In this document: positions 1 to 8,905 of the stretch, one piece after another
Layout: each line of letters opens with the position of its first letter
Numbering within the stretch: the stretch's first letter is position 1
Assembly: GCA_016223165.1 (NCBI GenBank)
Contig: JACRPO010000012.1
Span: forward strand, 186,001 to 250,000
Reading direction: 5' to 3'
DNA: 64,000 bases
Source: Burkholderiales bacterium
GTDB taxonomy: Bacteria; Pseudomonadota; Gammaproteobacteria; Burkholderiales; Burkholderiaceae_C
Notes under the pieces: model-generated
Databases searched by the model: none
The model's input: only the letters and a program-made list of their open reading frames with translations
What the model was told of the DNA's origin: nothing
Made by a program: the position numbers and the translations under genes

Positions 1-272
1 GCCGAGCCACCGATGTTCGTGCCGTCAACGAAGCGCGGCACGATACCGAGGTATTCCGACAGCGTCACGGTCGCCAGTTGGCCCGGTCCCGGCACGCCCC
101 ACATGCCGGCAGTCAGCAGACCATCGACCTCTCGCATGGGGATGCCGGCGTCGGCCAGAGCATCGCGCGCGCAGAGCGCCTGCGCCTGCAGAACAGACAT
201 CGGCTGCACGGCCTTGCCATCCTTCAGCGGCAGGTCCGCCACCCCCACGATCACCGCCTCACGATTGCCCAT
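1..272 (-). CDS. Thiolase-like / lipid-transfer-type protein, N-terminal part
   Basis: The first 90 codons of a leftward gene that runs off the left edge. The product begins MGNREAVIVGVADLPL and reaches DGTNIGGSA, the N-terminal strand and the TN-I-GGSA turn typical of the thiolase superfamily, especially the SCP-x/lipid-transfer branch of bacterial CoA-thiolases that act on branched or steroid-like side chains. The catalytic Cys and His lie beyond the edge, so activity cannot be judged. A good ribosome site (CAGGAGAAG) lies about 8 bases before the ATG at 272. The gene diverges from the SDR at 326, and a palindromic operator (301-316) lies between them. The thiolase fold is fairly secure; the substrate is unknown. 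Confidence 0.75.
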   Translation of the reverse strand, partial: MGNREAVIVGVADLPLKDGKAVQPMSVLQAQALCARDALADAGIPMREVDGLLTAGMWGVPGPGQLATVTLSEYLGIVPRFVDGTNIGGS

Positions 273-300
273 CCGATCGCTTCTCCTGCAGAATAGTCTA

Positions 301-316
301 CCAAACGCATGTTAGG
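301..316. promoter_or_regulatory. Operator-like palindrome, site 1 of 9
   Basis: CCAAACGCATGTTAGG matches the pattern CC-N-AAC-N4-GTT-N-GG that recurs at nine promoter regions in this window. It lies between the divergent thiolase-like gene (start 272) and SDR gene (start 326), only 9 bases before the SDR ATG, where a bound repressor could block both. Its form resembles operators of TetR-family regulators; the binding protein is inferred to be the TetR product at 34284-34874. Confidence 0.7.
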
Positions 317-325
317 TTCAATCGT

Positions 326-1120
326 ATGGGCAACTCGCCTTCGCTGCAATCGTCGATCGCACTGGTGACCGGGGCCACGGCCTACATCGGCCGCGCGATC
401 GCGCTCGAACTGGCGCGCCGCGGCGCGCACGTGGTGGTCAACGGCCGCAACGCCGAGGCAGGGCTGGCGGTGGCGCAGGAGATCGCCGCGGCCGGCGGCA
501 GCGCCGAATTCGAGGCTGCCGACCTCGGCGACCGCGCCGCGGTGCACGCGATGGTCGGGCGCATCGTTCAACGCCACGGTCGCCTGGACGTGCTCGCGGC
601 AAGCGGCGCGGGGGCCAGCAGTGACTCGCTGGCCTTCAAGCTGTTTCTCGACATGCAAGGCGAGGACTTCGACGCCTACATCCGCTCGCACTGGCTGAGC
701 CGCGCGCACGTGATCCAGGCCGCCGCTGCGGCGATGCGCACGCGCAAGCGCGGCAAAATCGTGGCCATCGGCACCGACGCGGGCCGGGTGGCCACGGTGG
801 GCGAGTCGTTCATCGGCGGCGCCACCGGCGGCATGATGCAGATGTGCCGCGTGCTGGCGCGCGAACTCGGCCGCGACGGCATCCGCATCAATGCCGTCGC
901 AATGAGCTACATCGCCGACGCCGAGCCGCGCTGGGGCGGCGCGTCGCCGGCCCTGGCCGGCCACCACGACGGCATGCTGCAGAACCTGAAAAAGCGCATG
1001 CTGTTTCCAGTGCATTGCGCCGACATCGCCCACGCAGCGGCGTTCTTCGCAGGGCCCGAGTCGGACGCCATCACCGGCCAGACGCTGAGCGTCAACGGCG
1101 GCCTGAGCACACCCGGCTGA
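326..1120 (+). CDS. SDR-family protein lacking the canonical Tyr-Lys pair
   Basis: A 264-residue Rossmann-fold protein of the short-chain dehydrogenase/reductase family. The nucleotide-binding glycine motif is TGATAYIG (residues 15-22), and the C-terminus ends in the common SDR form SVNGGLS. Where SDRs normally carry Y-x3-K, this protein has ESFIGGATGG (160-169), so both Tyr and Lys are missing; the usual NNAG is also altered (AASGAG). It may be a non-redox SDR, for example a CoA-thioester lyase or isomerase scaffold, or a binding protein. No strong ribosome site precedes the ATG, and the operator at 301-316 is so close that the message may be leaderless. A similar Tyr/Lys-less SDR lies at 53986-54756. 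Confidence 0.75.
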   Translation: MGNSPSLQSSIALVTGATAYIGRAIALELARRGAHVVVNGRNAEAGLAVAQEIAAAGGSAEFEAADLGDRAAVHAMVGRIVQRHGRLDVLAASGAGASSDSLAFKLFLDMQGEDFDAYIRSHWLSRAHVIQAAAAAMRTRKRGKIVAIGTDAGRVATVGESFIGGATGGMMQMCRVLARELGRDGIRINAVAMSYIADAEPRWGGASPALAGHHDGMLQNLKKRMLFPVHCADIAHAAAFFAGPESDAITGQTLSVNGGLSTPG

Positions 1121-1198
1121 GCCGGGCTGGCGGGCAGCAACGGCGCCGCCGGCAGAAGCCACTCACCAGCCGTCGCTCATCAGCCGCATATCAGCCGC

Positions 1199-2707
1199 TC
1201 ATCCGCCGTGGGCCGCCTTCACCGCCGCGCGATCGGGCGCTCCGGCCGCCGACACGGGCAGCGCCTCGACGAACACCACGTGCTTGGGCTTCTTGTACCG
1301 TGCGATGCGCTGGCCGACAAACTCGATCAGCGACTCGGCGACGAGCTGCGAGCCGGGCGTGCGCACGCAGACCGCTTTCACCGCCTCGCCCCACTGTGCG
1401 TCCGACACGCCGAAGACCACGGCTTCGCGCACTTCGGGGTGCTCGCGCAGCGCGCGCTCCACCTCCGCCGGGTAGACGTTCTCGCCGCCGGGCTTGATGA
1501 GTTCCTTGGCGGGCGAGCGGCCCGCGTACCAGAGGAAGCCTTCGTCGTCGAAGCGGCCCATGTCACCGGTGTGGTGCCAGCCGCCGCGGAAGGTGAAGGC
1601 ATTGTCGTCCTCGAGCCCCCAGTAGCCGGCGAACACCATCGGCCCGCGCACGACGATTTCTCCCGTGGCGCCGGCCGCCACCGGGCGGTCCTCGTCGTCG
1701 ACCAGCAGGACGACATGCTGCTCCACTGGCCGGCCGGCACTGCCGGGGCGGTCGCGCCAGCGGCCCATGGTCACCGACCCCGAGGTCTCCGTCTGGCCAT
1801 AGGCAACCCAGAAATCGGCGTGTGGGCACGCCGCTGCGAAGCGCTCCAGGGTCTGCGGCGCGTCGATGCCGCTGACGACCCGCAACGAGCGCAGCGGGGA
1901 GCCCGCCGCCGCCGCCGCATCGAGCACGCTGCTCAGCATCGGCGGGAACGAACCCAACACGCTGGCACCGTGCACGTCGGAGGCCTCCACCAGCGCCTTC
2001 GGGTCGAAGCGCGCCATCAGCAGCGACGCCCCGCCCGCGGCCAGCAGCGCCAGCGTCATGCCGATGCCGGCGAGGTGGAACAGCGGAAGCACGCCGGCCT
2101 GAACGTCGTCGGCCGTCAAGCCCCAGGCATGGACCTGCTTGTGCGCGGCCGCGAGCAGACCGCGGTGCGTCAGCAGGGCGCCACGTGCCCGCCCGCCCAC
2201 GGCGGCGGTGTGCACGACCGCGAGGCCGGCATCGTCGTCGACCGGCGCGGCGGGCACTGGGGCTTCGTCGCGGTAGAGCGATGCCAGCGGCTGCCACGGC
2301 GCGGTGGCGTCGGGGGCGGTCGTCATGCGCTGCACTGCAGCCAGATCGGCCGCGGCCAGCAGCGCGTGGAACTCCGGCGCGGCGACGAGCAGCCGCGGCG
2401 TGGTGTCCGCCAGCACATGCGCCACCTCCTCGGCCGACAGTCGCCAGTTGATGGGGACGAGGATCGCCCCGAGGCGTGCGGCGGCGGCCAGGAGGTCGAC
2501 GAAGGCCAGCCCGTTGTGGGCCAGCACCGCGACGCGGTCGCCGCGGCCGACGCCGGCGGCCGCCAGGCCGGCAGCGAGCTGCGCGCCGCGCGCCGCGAAC
2601 TCCGCGTGGCTGACGCGTTCGCCGTCGGCGACGAAGGCGGTGCGTGCGCCGTGCTGCGCCGCGTTGCGCTCGATCAGGTCGTGCAAGGTGAAGGATCGCA
2701 GACTCAT
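1199..2707 (-). CDS. AMP-dependent acyl-CoA synthetase-like protein, degenerate active site
   Basis: A 502-residue member of the ANL adenylate-forming family, which normally activates a carboxylic acid to its CoA thioester through an acyl-AMP. YGQTE and the GGENVYPAEVE segment near the C-terminal hinge are intact. The phosphate-binding loop, usually YTSGTTG-x-PKG, reads VHTAAVGGRARG (from about residue 165), and the C-terminal catalytic Lys (normally in GK) is replaced by Ala in SAAGAPDR (Ala490). It may be poorly active or do only part of the reaction. It is the last gene of a leftward run, and its ATG overlaps the stop of the hydrolase before it by 4 bases. Confidence 0.8.
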   Translation of the reverse strand: MSLRSFTLHDLIERNAAQHGARTAFVADGERVSHAEFAARGAQLAAGLAAAGVGRGDRVAVLAHNGLAFVDLLAAAARLGAILVPINWRLSAEEVAHVLADTTPRLLVAAPEFHALLAAADLAAVQRMTTAPDATAPWQPLASLYRDEAPVPAAPVDDDAGLAVVHTAAVGGRARGALLTHRGLLAAAHKQVHAWGLTADDVQAGVLPLFHLAGIGMTLALLAAGGASLLMARFDPKALVEASDVHGASVLGSFPPMLSSVLDAAAAAGSPLRSLRVVSGIDAPQTLERFAAACPHADFWVAYGQTETSGSVTMGRWRDRPGSAGRPVEQHVVLLVDDEDRPVAAGATGEIVVRGPMVFAGYWGLEDDNAFTFRGGWHHTGDMGRFDDEGFLWYAGRSPAKELIKPGGENVYPAEVERALREHPEVREAVVFGVSDAQWGEAVKAVCVRTPGSQLVAESLIEFVGQRIARYKKPKHVVFVEALPVSAAGAPDRAAVKAAHGG

Positions 2708-3606
2708 CGCGTGGGTTCTCCCGGCTGGCTGTGGCCGCTGGTGGGCCGCGAGGCGGGCATCACGGCGGCGAGAAACTCGATCACGGTGCGGCTGAACACG
2801 TCGTTGGCGTCGCCCGCGACCATGTGACCAGCCCCCGCGAGGTTGGCGAAGCGTGCGCGCGGGAAGGTCTGGCGGAAGCGCTCAGCGCCGGCCTCGCTGA
2901 TCACGTCGCTGCGCGCGCCGCGGATGAGCATCAACTCGCCGGCATAGCCGGCGAGTGCACGCTCGAAGTAGGCCGGATCGTTGCGGTGGCTGTGGTTGTC
3001 GTCGTTCATCAGCCGCGGATCCCAGTGCCAGTGCCAACGGCCGTTGGCGGCGCGGCGCAGGTTCTTGCCCAGCCCGCGCGGGTTGGCCACGACGGGACGG
3101 CCGCGGTACTGGGCGATGTGGCGCGCGGCATCCTCCAGCGTCGCGAAGCCGTCCGGGTGCGCGCGCATGAAGTCGACGATGCGGTCCACACCCACCGCTT
3201 CGATGCGCGGAGCAATGTCCACCAACGCGATCGCGGCCACGGGCGGCGCATCGTCGCGCGCGACCATGGCCATGCTGATCATGCCGCCGAGCGAGGCGCC
3301 GACCAGCGCCAGCGGCTGCCCCAGCGCGCACGCGAAGCGAGCCATCTCGCGCGCCAGTGTCTCGATGCGATAGTCACCATCGGGGGGCCAGGCCGAATCG
3401 CCGTGGCCCGGTAGGTCCAGTGCCACCGCCCGCCAGCCGGCGCGGGCCAGCGCCAGCGCGGTGCCGCCCCAGGCATGACGGGTCTGCCCGCCTCCATGGA
3501 GCAGCAGCACAGTCGGTGCGGACGGCGGCCCGCCGACGTCGGCCACCCAGGCCCCGCCGGCGAAGCCGGGAAACTCCTGTCGCTGCAGGGCAGCGCCGGC
3601 GGTCAC
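2704..3606 (-). CDS. Alpha/beta hydrolase
   Basis: A 300-residue alpha/beta-hydrolase-fold enzyme. It has the oxyanion-hole HGGG (37-40), a nucleophile elbow GASLGG with Ser105, an acid residue in RGARSD and a catalytic His in GAGHMV near the C-terminus, so the triad looks complete. No signal peptide is evident, which suggests a cytoplasmic esterase, lactonase or C-C hydrolase. It overlaps its neighbours by 4 bases on both sides, so it is translationally coupled to the transglutaminase-like gene upstream and the ligase-like gene downstream. Hydrolysis of a lactone or CoA ester in the same catabolic route is an inference. Confidence 0.85.
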   Translation of the reverse strand: MTAGAALQRQEFPGFAGGAWVADVGGPPSAPTVLLLHGGGQTRHAWGGTALALARAGWRAVALDLPGHGDSAWPPDGDYRIETLAREMARFACALGQPLALVGASLGGMISMAMVARDDAPPVAAIALVDIAPRIEAVGVDRIVDFMRAHPDGFATLEDAARHIAQYRGRPVVANPRGLGKNLRRAANGRWHWHWDPRLMNDDNHSHRNDPAYFERALAGYAGELMLIRGARSDVISEAGAERFRQTFPRARFANLAGAGHMVAGDANDVFSRTVIEFLAAVMPASRPTSGHSQPGEPTR

Positions 3607-4304
3607 GTGGCCGCGCCCGTGTCGACCTCGCGCTCGAAGTCGCCGGCGGCGGACTCCTGAATCCAGTCGCGATAGTTCGGGTACACCTCGTGAAACACCG
3701 CCAGCATCTCCTCGCGCGGCACGTCGGCGAAACTGCCGCGATCGTTGACGTACTCCATGTGGCGGCGGCCCAGGGCGTCGAACTCGTGGAAGATGGAGTC
3801 GCCATCGCCGTCAAATTCGAGCGGCTTGACCTGGGCCTTCTCGCACAGGGCAAGGTTGAACGCCGGCGTCGCCTTGCGCCAAGCGCCGTCGATCAGCAGT
3901 TCGGCGTAGCCGTGGAAGACGAACAGGTCGGTCTTCATCATGTCGCGCAGCCGCTGGCTCGTGAGGTGGTTGCGCACGTCGGCGAAGCCGAGCCGTGCGG
4001 GCACCCCGCTCGCGCGCGCCGCCGCCGCGAGCAAGGCGGCCTTCGGCACGCAGAAGCCGAAGCCGTTCTCGACGACGCGGCTCGCCTTCAGCCCCGATTC
4101 GGACATGTCGAACTGGTATGGGTCGTAGCGGAATCCGTCGCGCACGGCGTAGTACAGCAACACTGCGATGTCACGCGGCGGCATTCGGGGGTCGGCATGC
4201 TGCCGCGCGAACGCACGTACCGCGGGGTGATCACTGTCGATGAAGCGGCCCGGTCTCAGGTAGGCCTCGGCCAGCGCCGCGGGCCTTGAATCGTCGGTCG
4301 GCAT
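3603..4304 (-). CDS. Transglutaminase-like cysteine-fold protein
   Basis: A 233-residue protein with the transglutaminase-like core: GFGFCVPKAALL (Cys85) followed by FHGYAEL (His131). The usual Asp of the triad is not obvious; the corresponding segment reads ATPAFN. Bacterial members often have unknown substrates and may be peptidases, amidases or thioester-handling enzymes. I start it at ATG 4304 (MPTDDSRP); a longer frame from 4418 would run through the operator at 4411-4426 and has an unlike-family tail. It is the first gene of a leftward three-gene operon with the hydrolase and ligase-like genes. Confidence 0.7.
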   Translation of the reverse strand: MPTDDSRPAALAEAYLRPGRFIDSDHPAVRAFARQHADPRMPPRDIAVLLYYAVRDGFRYDPYQFDMSESGLKASRVVENGFGFCVPKAALLAAAARASGVPARLGFADVRNHLTSQRLRDMMKTDLFVFHGYAELLIDGAWRKATPAFNLALCEKAQVKPLEFDGDGDSIFHEFDALGRRHMEYVNDRGSFADVPREEMLAVFHEVYPNYRDWIQESAAGDFEREVDTGAAT

Positions 4305-4395
4305 CGGTCGATCGTGGGTTGGTTGCGCGGGCGGCCCGCAGCGCCAACCGCTGGGGAATTCCCTCGGGCTTCGGCGTGGCGAAGCTCCTGCGGGC

Positions 4396-4426
4396 ACTAT
4401 ATCATCCTCATCGAACATACGTTAGT
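4396..4426. promoter_or_regulatory. Operator-like palindrome, site 2 of 9, with leftward -10
   Basis: TCGAACATACGTTAGT (4411-4426) carries the AAC-N4-GTT core, with one end base changed on each side. It lies between the divergent transglutaminase-like operon and the dienoyl-CoA reductase gene (4450). On the minus strand TATAGT (4401 to 4396) is a good -10 box. The matching -35 position would fall inside the palindrome, so binding would block leftward transcription. Confidence 0.65.
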
Positions 4427-4449
4427 TAGCCCCTGTTCGGGGCGCCACC

Positions 4450-6507
4450 ATGCCCGCACGTCCTTCCTTTCCCTCGCTGCTCGCTCCTCTGCGCTTGGGT
4501 GCGCACACGCTGCGCAACCGCACGCTGATGGGCTCGATGCACACCGGCATCGAGCGGCTGGACCGCAGCACCGAGCGGCTCTCCGCGTTCTACGCCGAAC
4601 GGGCGCGCGGCGGCGCCGGGCTGATGGTCACCGGCGGCTTCGCGATGAACGAGGCAGCCAAGCTCGACGAGCACGGCCCGATCCTCGTCTCCGAAGCCGA
4701 GGCCGACGCGCTGCGGCCGATCCCGCAGGCCGTGCACGCCGCCGGCGGGAAGATCCTGCTGCAGGTGCTGCACACCGGCCGCTACGGCAAGACGCCCGCG
4801 CTGGTGGGCGCCTCGAACATCCCCTCGCCGATCAACCGCCGCGTGCCGCGCCCGCTCGAGACGGCCGAGGTCTGGCAGACGATCGACGACTACGCCCGCT
4901 GCGCGGAACTGGCGATGCGTGCGGGCTTCGACGGCGTCGAGATCATGGGCTCGGAAGGCTACTTCCTGAACCAGTTCGCTGCCTTGCGCTGCAACAACCG
5001 CACCGACGAGTTCGGCGGCAGCGTCGAGAACCGCCACCGCGTTGCCGTGGAGGCCGTGCGCCGCACGCGCGAGCGCCTCGGCCCCGCGGCGCTGATCATG
5101 TACCGCATCTCCGCGCTCGATCTCGTCGAAGGCGGCGCCCCCGCCGACGAGGTGATCGCGCTGGCGCGCTCCGTCGAGGCCGCCGGGGCGGACGTGATCA
5201 ACACCGGCTTCGGCTGGCACGAGGCGCGCATCCCGACCATCGCTTACATGGTGCCGCGCGCGGCGTTCCGCTTCGCCGCGGCGCGCATCAAGCAGGCGCT
5301 GAAGATTCCGCTCATCCTTTCCAACCGCATCAACACGCCCGAGGTCGCCGAAGAGATCATCGCCTCGGGCGACGCCGACATGGTGTCGATGGCGCGCCCC
5401 TTCCTCGCCGACGCCGCGTTCGTCAACAAGGCGGCCGCCGGCCGGCCCGATGCGATCAACACCTGCATCGCCTGCAACCAGGCCTGCCTGGACTTCATCT
5501 TCACTTCGCAGCCGACCTCCTGCCTCGTGAACCCGCGCGCCGGGCGCGAACTCGAGTTCGACGAGATGCCGCCCAGCCGGGGGCGCCGCCGCGTCGCGGT
5601 GGTCGGTGCCGGCGCGGCCGGCCTGGCTTGCGCGGTGACGGCGGCGCAGCGCGGCCACGCGGTCGAGCTGTTCGAGGCGGGCGGCGAGATCGGCGGCCAG
5701 CTCAACCTAGCCCGCGCCGTGCCCGGCAAGGAGGAGTTCAATGAAATGCTGCGCTACTTCCGCGCCGGTGTGGCCGACGGCGGCGTGGCGGTGCGGTTGA
5801 ACCGGCGGCCCGCAGCGGACGAGCTGGCGCGCGGCGACTACGACCATGTCGTCGTCGCGACCGGCGTGCGCCCGCGCGTGCCGGACATCCCTGGGCTCGA
5901 CCATCCGAAGGTGATCGGCTACGCCGACCTTCTTGCGGGCCGCAGGAAGGCCGGTCGCCGCGTGGCGGTGATCGGCGCCGGCGGCATCGGCTTCGACGTG
6001 GCGGAGTACCTGCTGCACGAGGAGTCCGAGCCGGCCCAGCACAACGGCCATGCGGCCATCGGCGAAGTCGGCGGCTTCTTCCGCGAGTGGGGCGTTTCGA
6101 CTTCCGCCGAGGCACCCGGCGGCTTGGCCCAGCCGGTCGCGCCGCGTCCGCTGCGCACCGTCACCCTGCTGCAGCGCAAGCCCGAGAAGCCGGGGCGCAC
6201 GCTCGGCCTGTCCACCGGTTGGGCGTTGCGTGCCCGGCTCGAACAGCGCGGCCTGCAGACCTTGTCGGGCTGCACCTACGAACGCATCGACGATGCCGGC
6301 CTGCACCTGCGCATCAAGGGCGAGCTGCAGCTGCTCGAAGTGGACACGGTGGTCGTCTGCGCCGGGCAGGAATCGGAGAACGCGCTCGCCGCGCAGCTGC
6401 GCGACCTCGGCGTCGCACCGGTCGTGATCGGCGGCGCCGATCTCGCGGCCGAACTCGACGCCCTGCGAGCAATCGACCAGGGCACCCGTCTCGCCATGAC
6501 CTTTTGA
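4450..6507 (+). CDS. fadH: NADPH-dependent 2,4-dienoyl-CoA reductase family flavoenzyme
   Basis: A 685-residue two-part enzyme. An old-yellow-enzyme TIM barrel (about 1-370) is followed by FAD- and NAD(P)-binding Rossmann domains starting at VVGAGAAGLACA (about 384). Four cysteines in the pattern C-x2-C-x3-C-x11-C (339, 342, 346, 358) would hold the 4Fe-4S cluster that passes electrons from FAD to FMN. Tyr171 in GSEGYF and His257 in WHEARIPT match the catalytic pair of E. coli FadH, with the same spacing. It probably reduces a 2,4-dienoyl-CoA or related enone made by the dehydrogenases just downstream. It is the first gene of the long rightward array and has operator site 2 upstream. Confidence 0.88.
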   Translation: MPARPSFPSLLAPLRLGAHTLRNRTLMGSMHTGIERLDRSTERLSAFYAERARGGAGLMVTGGFAMNEAAKLDEHGPILVSEAEADALRPIPQAVHAAGGKILLQVLHTGRYGKTPALVGASNIPSPINRRVPRPLETAEVWQTIDDYARCAELAMRAGFDGVEIMGSEGYFLNQFAALRCNNRTDEFGGSVENRHRVAVEAVRRTRERLGPAALIMYRISALDLVEGGAPADEVIALARSVEAAGADVINTGFGWHEARIPTIAYMVPRAAFRFAAARIKQALKIPLILSNRINTPEVAEEIIASGDADMVSMARPFLADAAFVNKAAAGRPDAINTCIACNQACLDFIFTSQPTSCLVNPRAGRELEFDEMPPSRGRRRVAVVGAGAAGLACAVTAAQRGHAVELFEAGGEIGGQLNLARAVPGKEEFNEMLRYFRAGVADGGVAVRLNRRPAADELARGDYDHVVVATGVRPRVPDIPGLDHPKVIGYADLLAGRRKAGRRVAVIGAGGIGFDVAEYLLHEESEPAQHNGHAAIGEVGGFFREWGVSTSAEAPGGLAQPVAPRPLRTVTLLQRKPEKPGRTLGLSTGWALRARLEQRGLQTLSGCTYERIDDAGLHLRIKGELQLLEVDTVVVCAGQESENALAAQLRDLGVAPVVIGGADLAAELDALRAIDQGTRLAMTF

Positions 6508-6520
6508 TCTGACACCCACC

Positions 6521-7687
6521 ATGGATTTCACCGACGACCGGGAACACGAATCGATCCGCGAAGCGATCGGCAAGGTCTGCGCGAGGTTCGGCGACGACTA
6601 CTGGCTGGCACGCGACCGCGAAGGCGGTTTTCCGTTCGACTTCTACGATGCGTTGGCCGCGGGCGGCTGGCTCGGCATCTGCATGCCGCAGGAGTATGGC
6701 GGCAGCGGCATGTGCATCACCGAGGCCACGGTGATGATGACCGCGATCTCGCGCTCGGGCGCGGGGCTTTCCGGCTGCTCGTCGGTGCACATGAACATCT
6801 TCGGCCTGCAGCCGGTGGTGGTGTTCGGCAACGACGCGCAGAAGCGCCGCATGCTGCCGCCGCTGATCGCGGGCAAGGAGAAGGCCTGCTTCGCCGTCAC
6901 CGAGCCCAACACGGGCTTGAACACCACGAAGCTGAAGACGCGCGCCGAACGCACCGGCGACCACTACGTGCTGTCGGGCCAGAAGGTATGGATCTCCACC
7001 GCGCAAGTCGCCAACAAGATGCTGATCCTGGCGCGCACGACGCCGGTGGAGCAATGCCCCAAGGCGACACTCGGCCTGAGCCTGTTCTACACCGACCTCG
7101 ACCGCGAGTTCGTCGAGGTGCGCGAGATCGACAAGATGGGCCGCAAGGCGGTCGACTCGAACCAGCTCTTCATCGACGGGCTGAAGGTGCCGCTGGAAGA
7201 CCGCATCGGCGAGGAAGGCCGCGGCTTCGAGTACATCCTGCACGGCATGAACCCCGAGCGCATCCTGATCGCCGGCGAGTCCGTCGGCCTCGGGCAGGTG
7301 GCCCTCGAACGCGCGGCCAAGTATGCGAAGGAGCGCATCGTCTTCGACCGCCCGATCGGCCAGAACCAGTCGATCCAGCATCCGCTCGCGCAGTCGTGGA
7401 TGGAACTCGAGGCGGCCTGGCTGATGGCGATGCGCGCGGCCTGGAAGTACGACCAGAAGAAGGACTGCGGCGCCGACGCGAACGCGGCCAAGTACATGGC
7501 CGCCGAGGCCGGCTTCGCCGCCTGCCAGCGCGCGATGGCCACGCTCGGCGGCTTCGGCTACGCGAAGGAGTACCAGGTCGAGCGCTACCTGCGCGAGATG
7601 CTGATCCCGCGCGTCGCGCCGATCAGCCCGCAGCTGATCCTGTGCTTCATCGCCGAGAAGGTGCTGGGTCTGCCCAAGTCGTATTGA
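6521..7687 (+). CDS. Acyl-CoA dehydrogenase, subfamily without the Glu376-type base
   Basis: A 388-residue acyl-CoA dehydrogenase that would use FAD to make an alpha,beta-double bond in an acyl-CoA. It has FAVTEPNTG and KVWIST around the flavin and a typical C-terminal helical bundle (LGGFGYAKEYQVERYLR). At the place where medium-chain enzymes have the base Glu in YEGT, it has VAPIS, so the base must come from elsewhere or the substrate differs. The C-terminus GLPKSY resembles that of the dehydrogenase at 11880-13046 (GLPRSY), so the two are paralogues. It lies 13 bases after fadH. Confidence 0.88.
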   Translation: MDFTDDREHESIREAIGKVCARFGDDYWLARDREGGFPFDFYDALAAGGWLGICMPQEYGGSGMCITEATVMMTAISRSGAGLSGCSSVHMNIFGLQPVVVFGNDAQKRRMLPPLIAGKEKACFAVTEPNTGLNTTKLKTRAERTGDHYVLSGQKVWISTAQVANKMLILARTTPVEQCPKATLGLSLFYTDLDREFVEVREIDKMGRKAVDSNQLFIDGLKVPLEDRIGEEGRGFEYILHGMNPERILIAGESVGLGQVALERAAKYAKERIVFDRPIGQNQSIQHPLAQSWMELEAAWLMAMRAAWKYDQKKDCGADANAAKYMAAEAGFAACQRAMATLGGFGYAKEYQVERYLREMLIPRVAPISPQLILCFIAEKVLGLPKSY

Positions 7688-7717
7688 TGCCCGCGAACCC
7701 GTCCGGCCCGAATCTCG

Positions 7718-8905
7718 ATGAGTGAAACCGCCGCCGCCGTTGCGGACGAGCACCGCCAGCAGCTCGAGCTGCTGCGTTCCAGCGCGGCCAGCTTCGCCGC
7801 CAAGGAGTCGCCCACTTCTCGCGCACGCGCGCTGCGCGGCAAGGCCCCCGGCTTCGACCTGGCCTTCTGGTCGGCGCTTGCCGGCCAGGGCTGGACCGGG
7901 CTGCTGGCGCCCGAAACGGCCGGCGGCTACGGCCAGGGGCTCGCCGAGATGGCCGAGGTGGCCGGCGCGCTGGCCGCGCAGGCAGCGCCCGAGCCGCTGC
8001 TGCCGGTCGTCGCCTTCGCGGGGCGGCTGCTCGAGGGCTGCGGAGGCAGTGAACTCGCGCGCCGCCTGCTGGCCGAGCTGGCCGCCGGGAGCAGCCTGCC
8101 CGCCGTCGCGTGGCAGGAGGACGCCACCGGCGAAGGCGCCTTCGGCAAGAACGGCGAACTTTCCGATCCGGCGACAGTGTGCGCGCGCGGCCAGGGCCTG
8201 CTGAGCCTGAGCGGCGGCAAGCAACACGTGCGGCCGGGTTGCGCGGCAAGCGGCTACATCGTCACCGCGTCCTCAGTCGACGGGCTGGCCCTGGTCTGGC
8301 TGCCGGCCTCGACGCCAGGCCTTCGCTGCGAGCCCGTCACGCTGGCCGATGGCACTTGCTCGGCCCGGCTGCATCTAGACCGGGCCGGCGTGGCGCCGGA
8401 GCACCTGCTCGCCAGCGGCAAGCAAGCCCAGCAGGCGCTGGCGCGCGCACACGACGAGGCCGTGGTACTGGCGGCTGCCGAACTCTGCGCCCTCGCCTGC
8501 CGCATGGTGGAGATGACGCTGGACTACCTGCGCACGCGCAAGCAGTTCGGCAAGGCGATCGGCAGCTTCCAGAGCCTGCAGCACCGCGCGGTGGACATGC
8601 ACATCCAGCAGCAGCTCGCCGCGGCCGTGGTGGCCGAGGCGCTGGCCGCCCTCGATGCCGGGGCCGACGGCACGGCGCGGGCGCTGCTGGCCGCGCGTGC
8701 CAAGGCGCGCGGCTCCGACGCTGCCCTCACGATCGCCAAGGAGTCGGTGCAGCTGCACGGCGCCATCGGCTTCACCGATGAGCACGACCTGGGCCTGTAC
8801 CTCCAGCGCGCGCTGGTGCTGTCGGCCTGGCTCGGCAACGGGGCGGCGCAGCGGCGCCGCTACGCCCTGCTCTCCCGCCGCGCGGGCGAAGGAGCCGCCG
8901 CATGA
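7718..8905 (+). CDS. Acyl-CoA dehydrogenase family protein, probable partner subunit
   Basis: A 395-residue, divergent acyl-CoA dehydrogenase. The core signature is weak in the flavin region, but the C-terminal half is clear: DYLRTRKQFGKAIGSFQSLQHR followed by VQLHGAIGFTDEHDLGLYL. It has no YEGT-type catalytic Glu. Its stop overlaps the start of the next dehydrogenase by 4 bases (ATGA). Paired genes of this sort, one well conserved and one divergent, encode alpha2-beta2 acyl-CoA dehydrogenases in steroid side-chain catabolism of actinobacteria. By analogy, this and the 8902 product may form one enzyme. Confidence 0.85.
   Translation: MSETAAAVADEHRQQLELLRSSAASFAAKESPTSRARALRGKAPGFDLAFWSALAGQGWTGLLAPETAGGYGQGLAEMAEVAGALAAQAAPEPLLPVVAFAGRLLEGCGGSELARRLLAELAAGSSLPAVAWQEDATGEGAFGKNGELSDPATVCARGQGLLSLSGGKQHVRPGCAASGYIVTASSVDGLALVWLPASTPGLRCEPVTLADGTCSARLHLDRAGVAPEHLLASGKQAQQALARAHDEAVVLAAAELCALACRMVEMTLDYLRTRKQFGKAIGSFQSLQHRAVDMHIQQQLAAAVVAEALAALDAGADGTARALLAARAKARGSDAALTIAKESVQLHGAIGFTDEHDLGLYLQRALVLSAWLGNGAAQRRRYALLSRRAGEGAAA

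Noticed and set aside
1121..1198. Short direct repeats (TCAGCCGC-like) between two convergent genes
   Set aside because: Only two or three imperfect short copies; no sign of a functional array, attachment site or mobile element.
4305..4418. N-terminal extension of the transglutaminase-like protein from ATG 4418
   Set aside because: It overlaps the operator and leftward -10 box and adds a non-family tail; ATG 4304 fits better.
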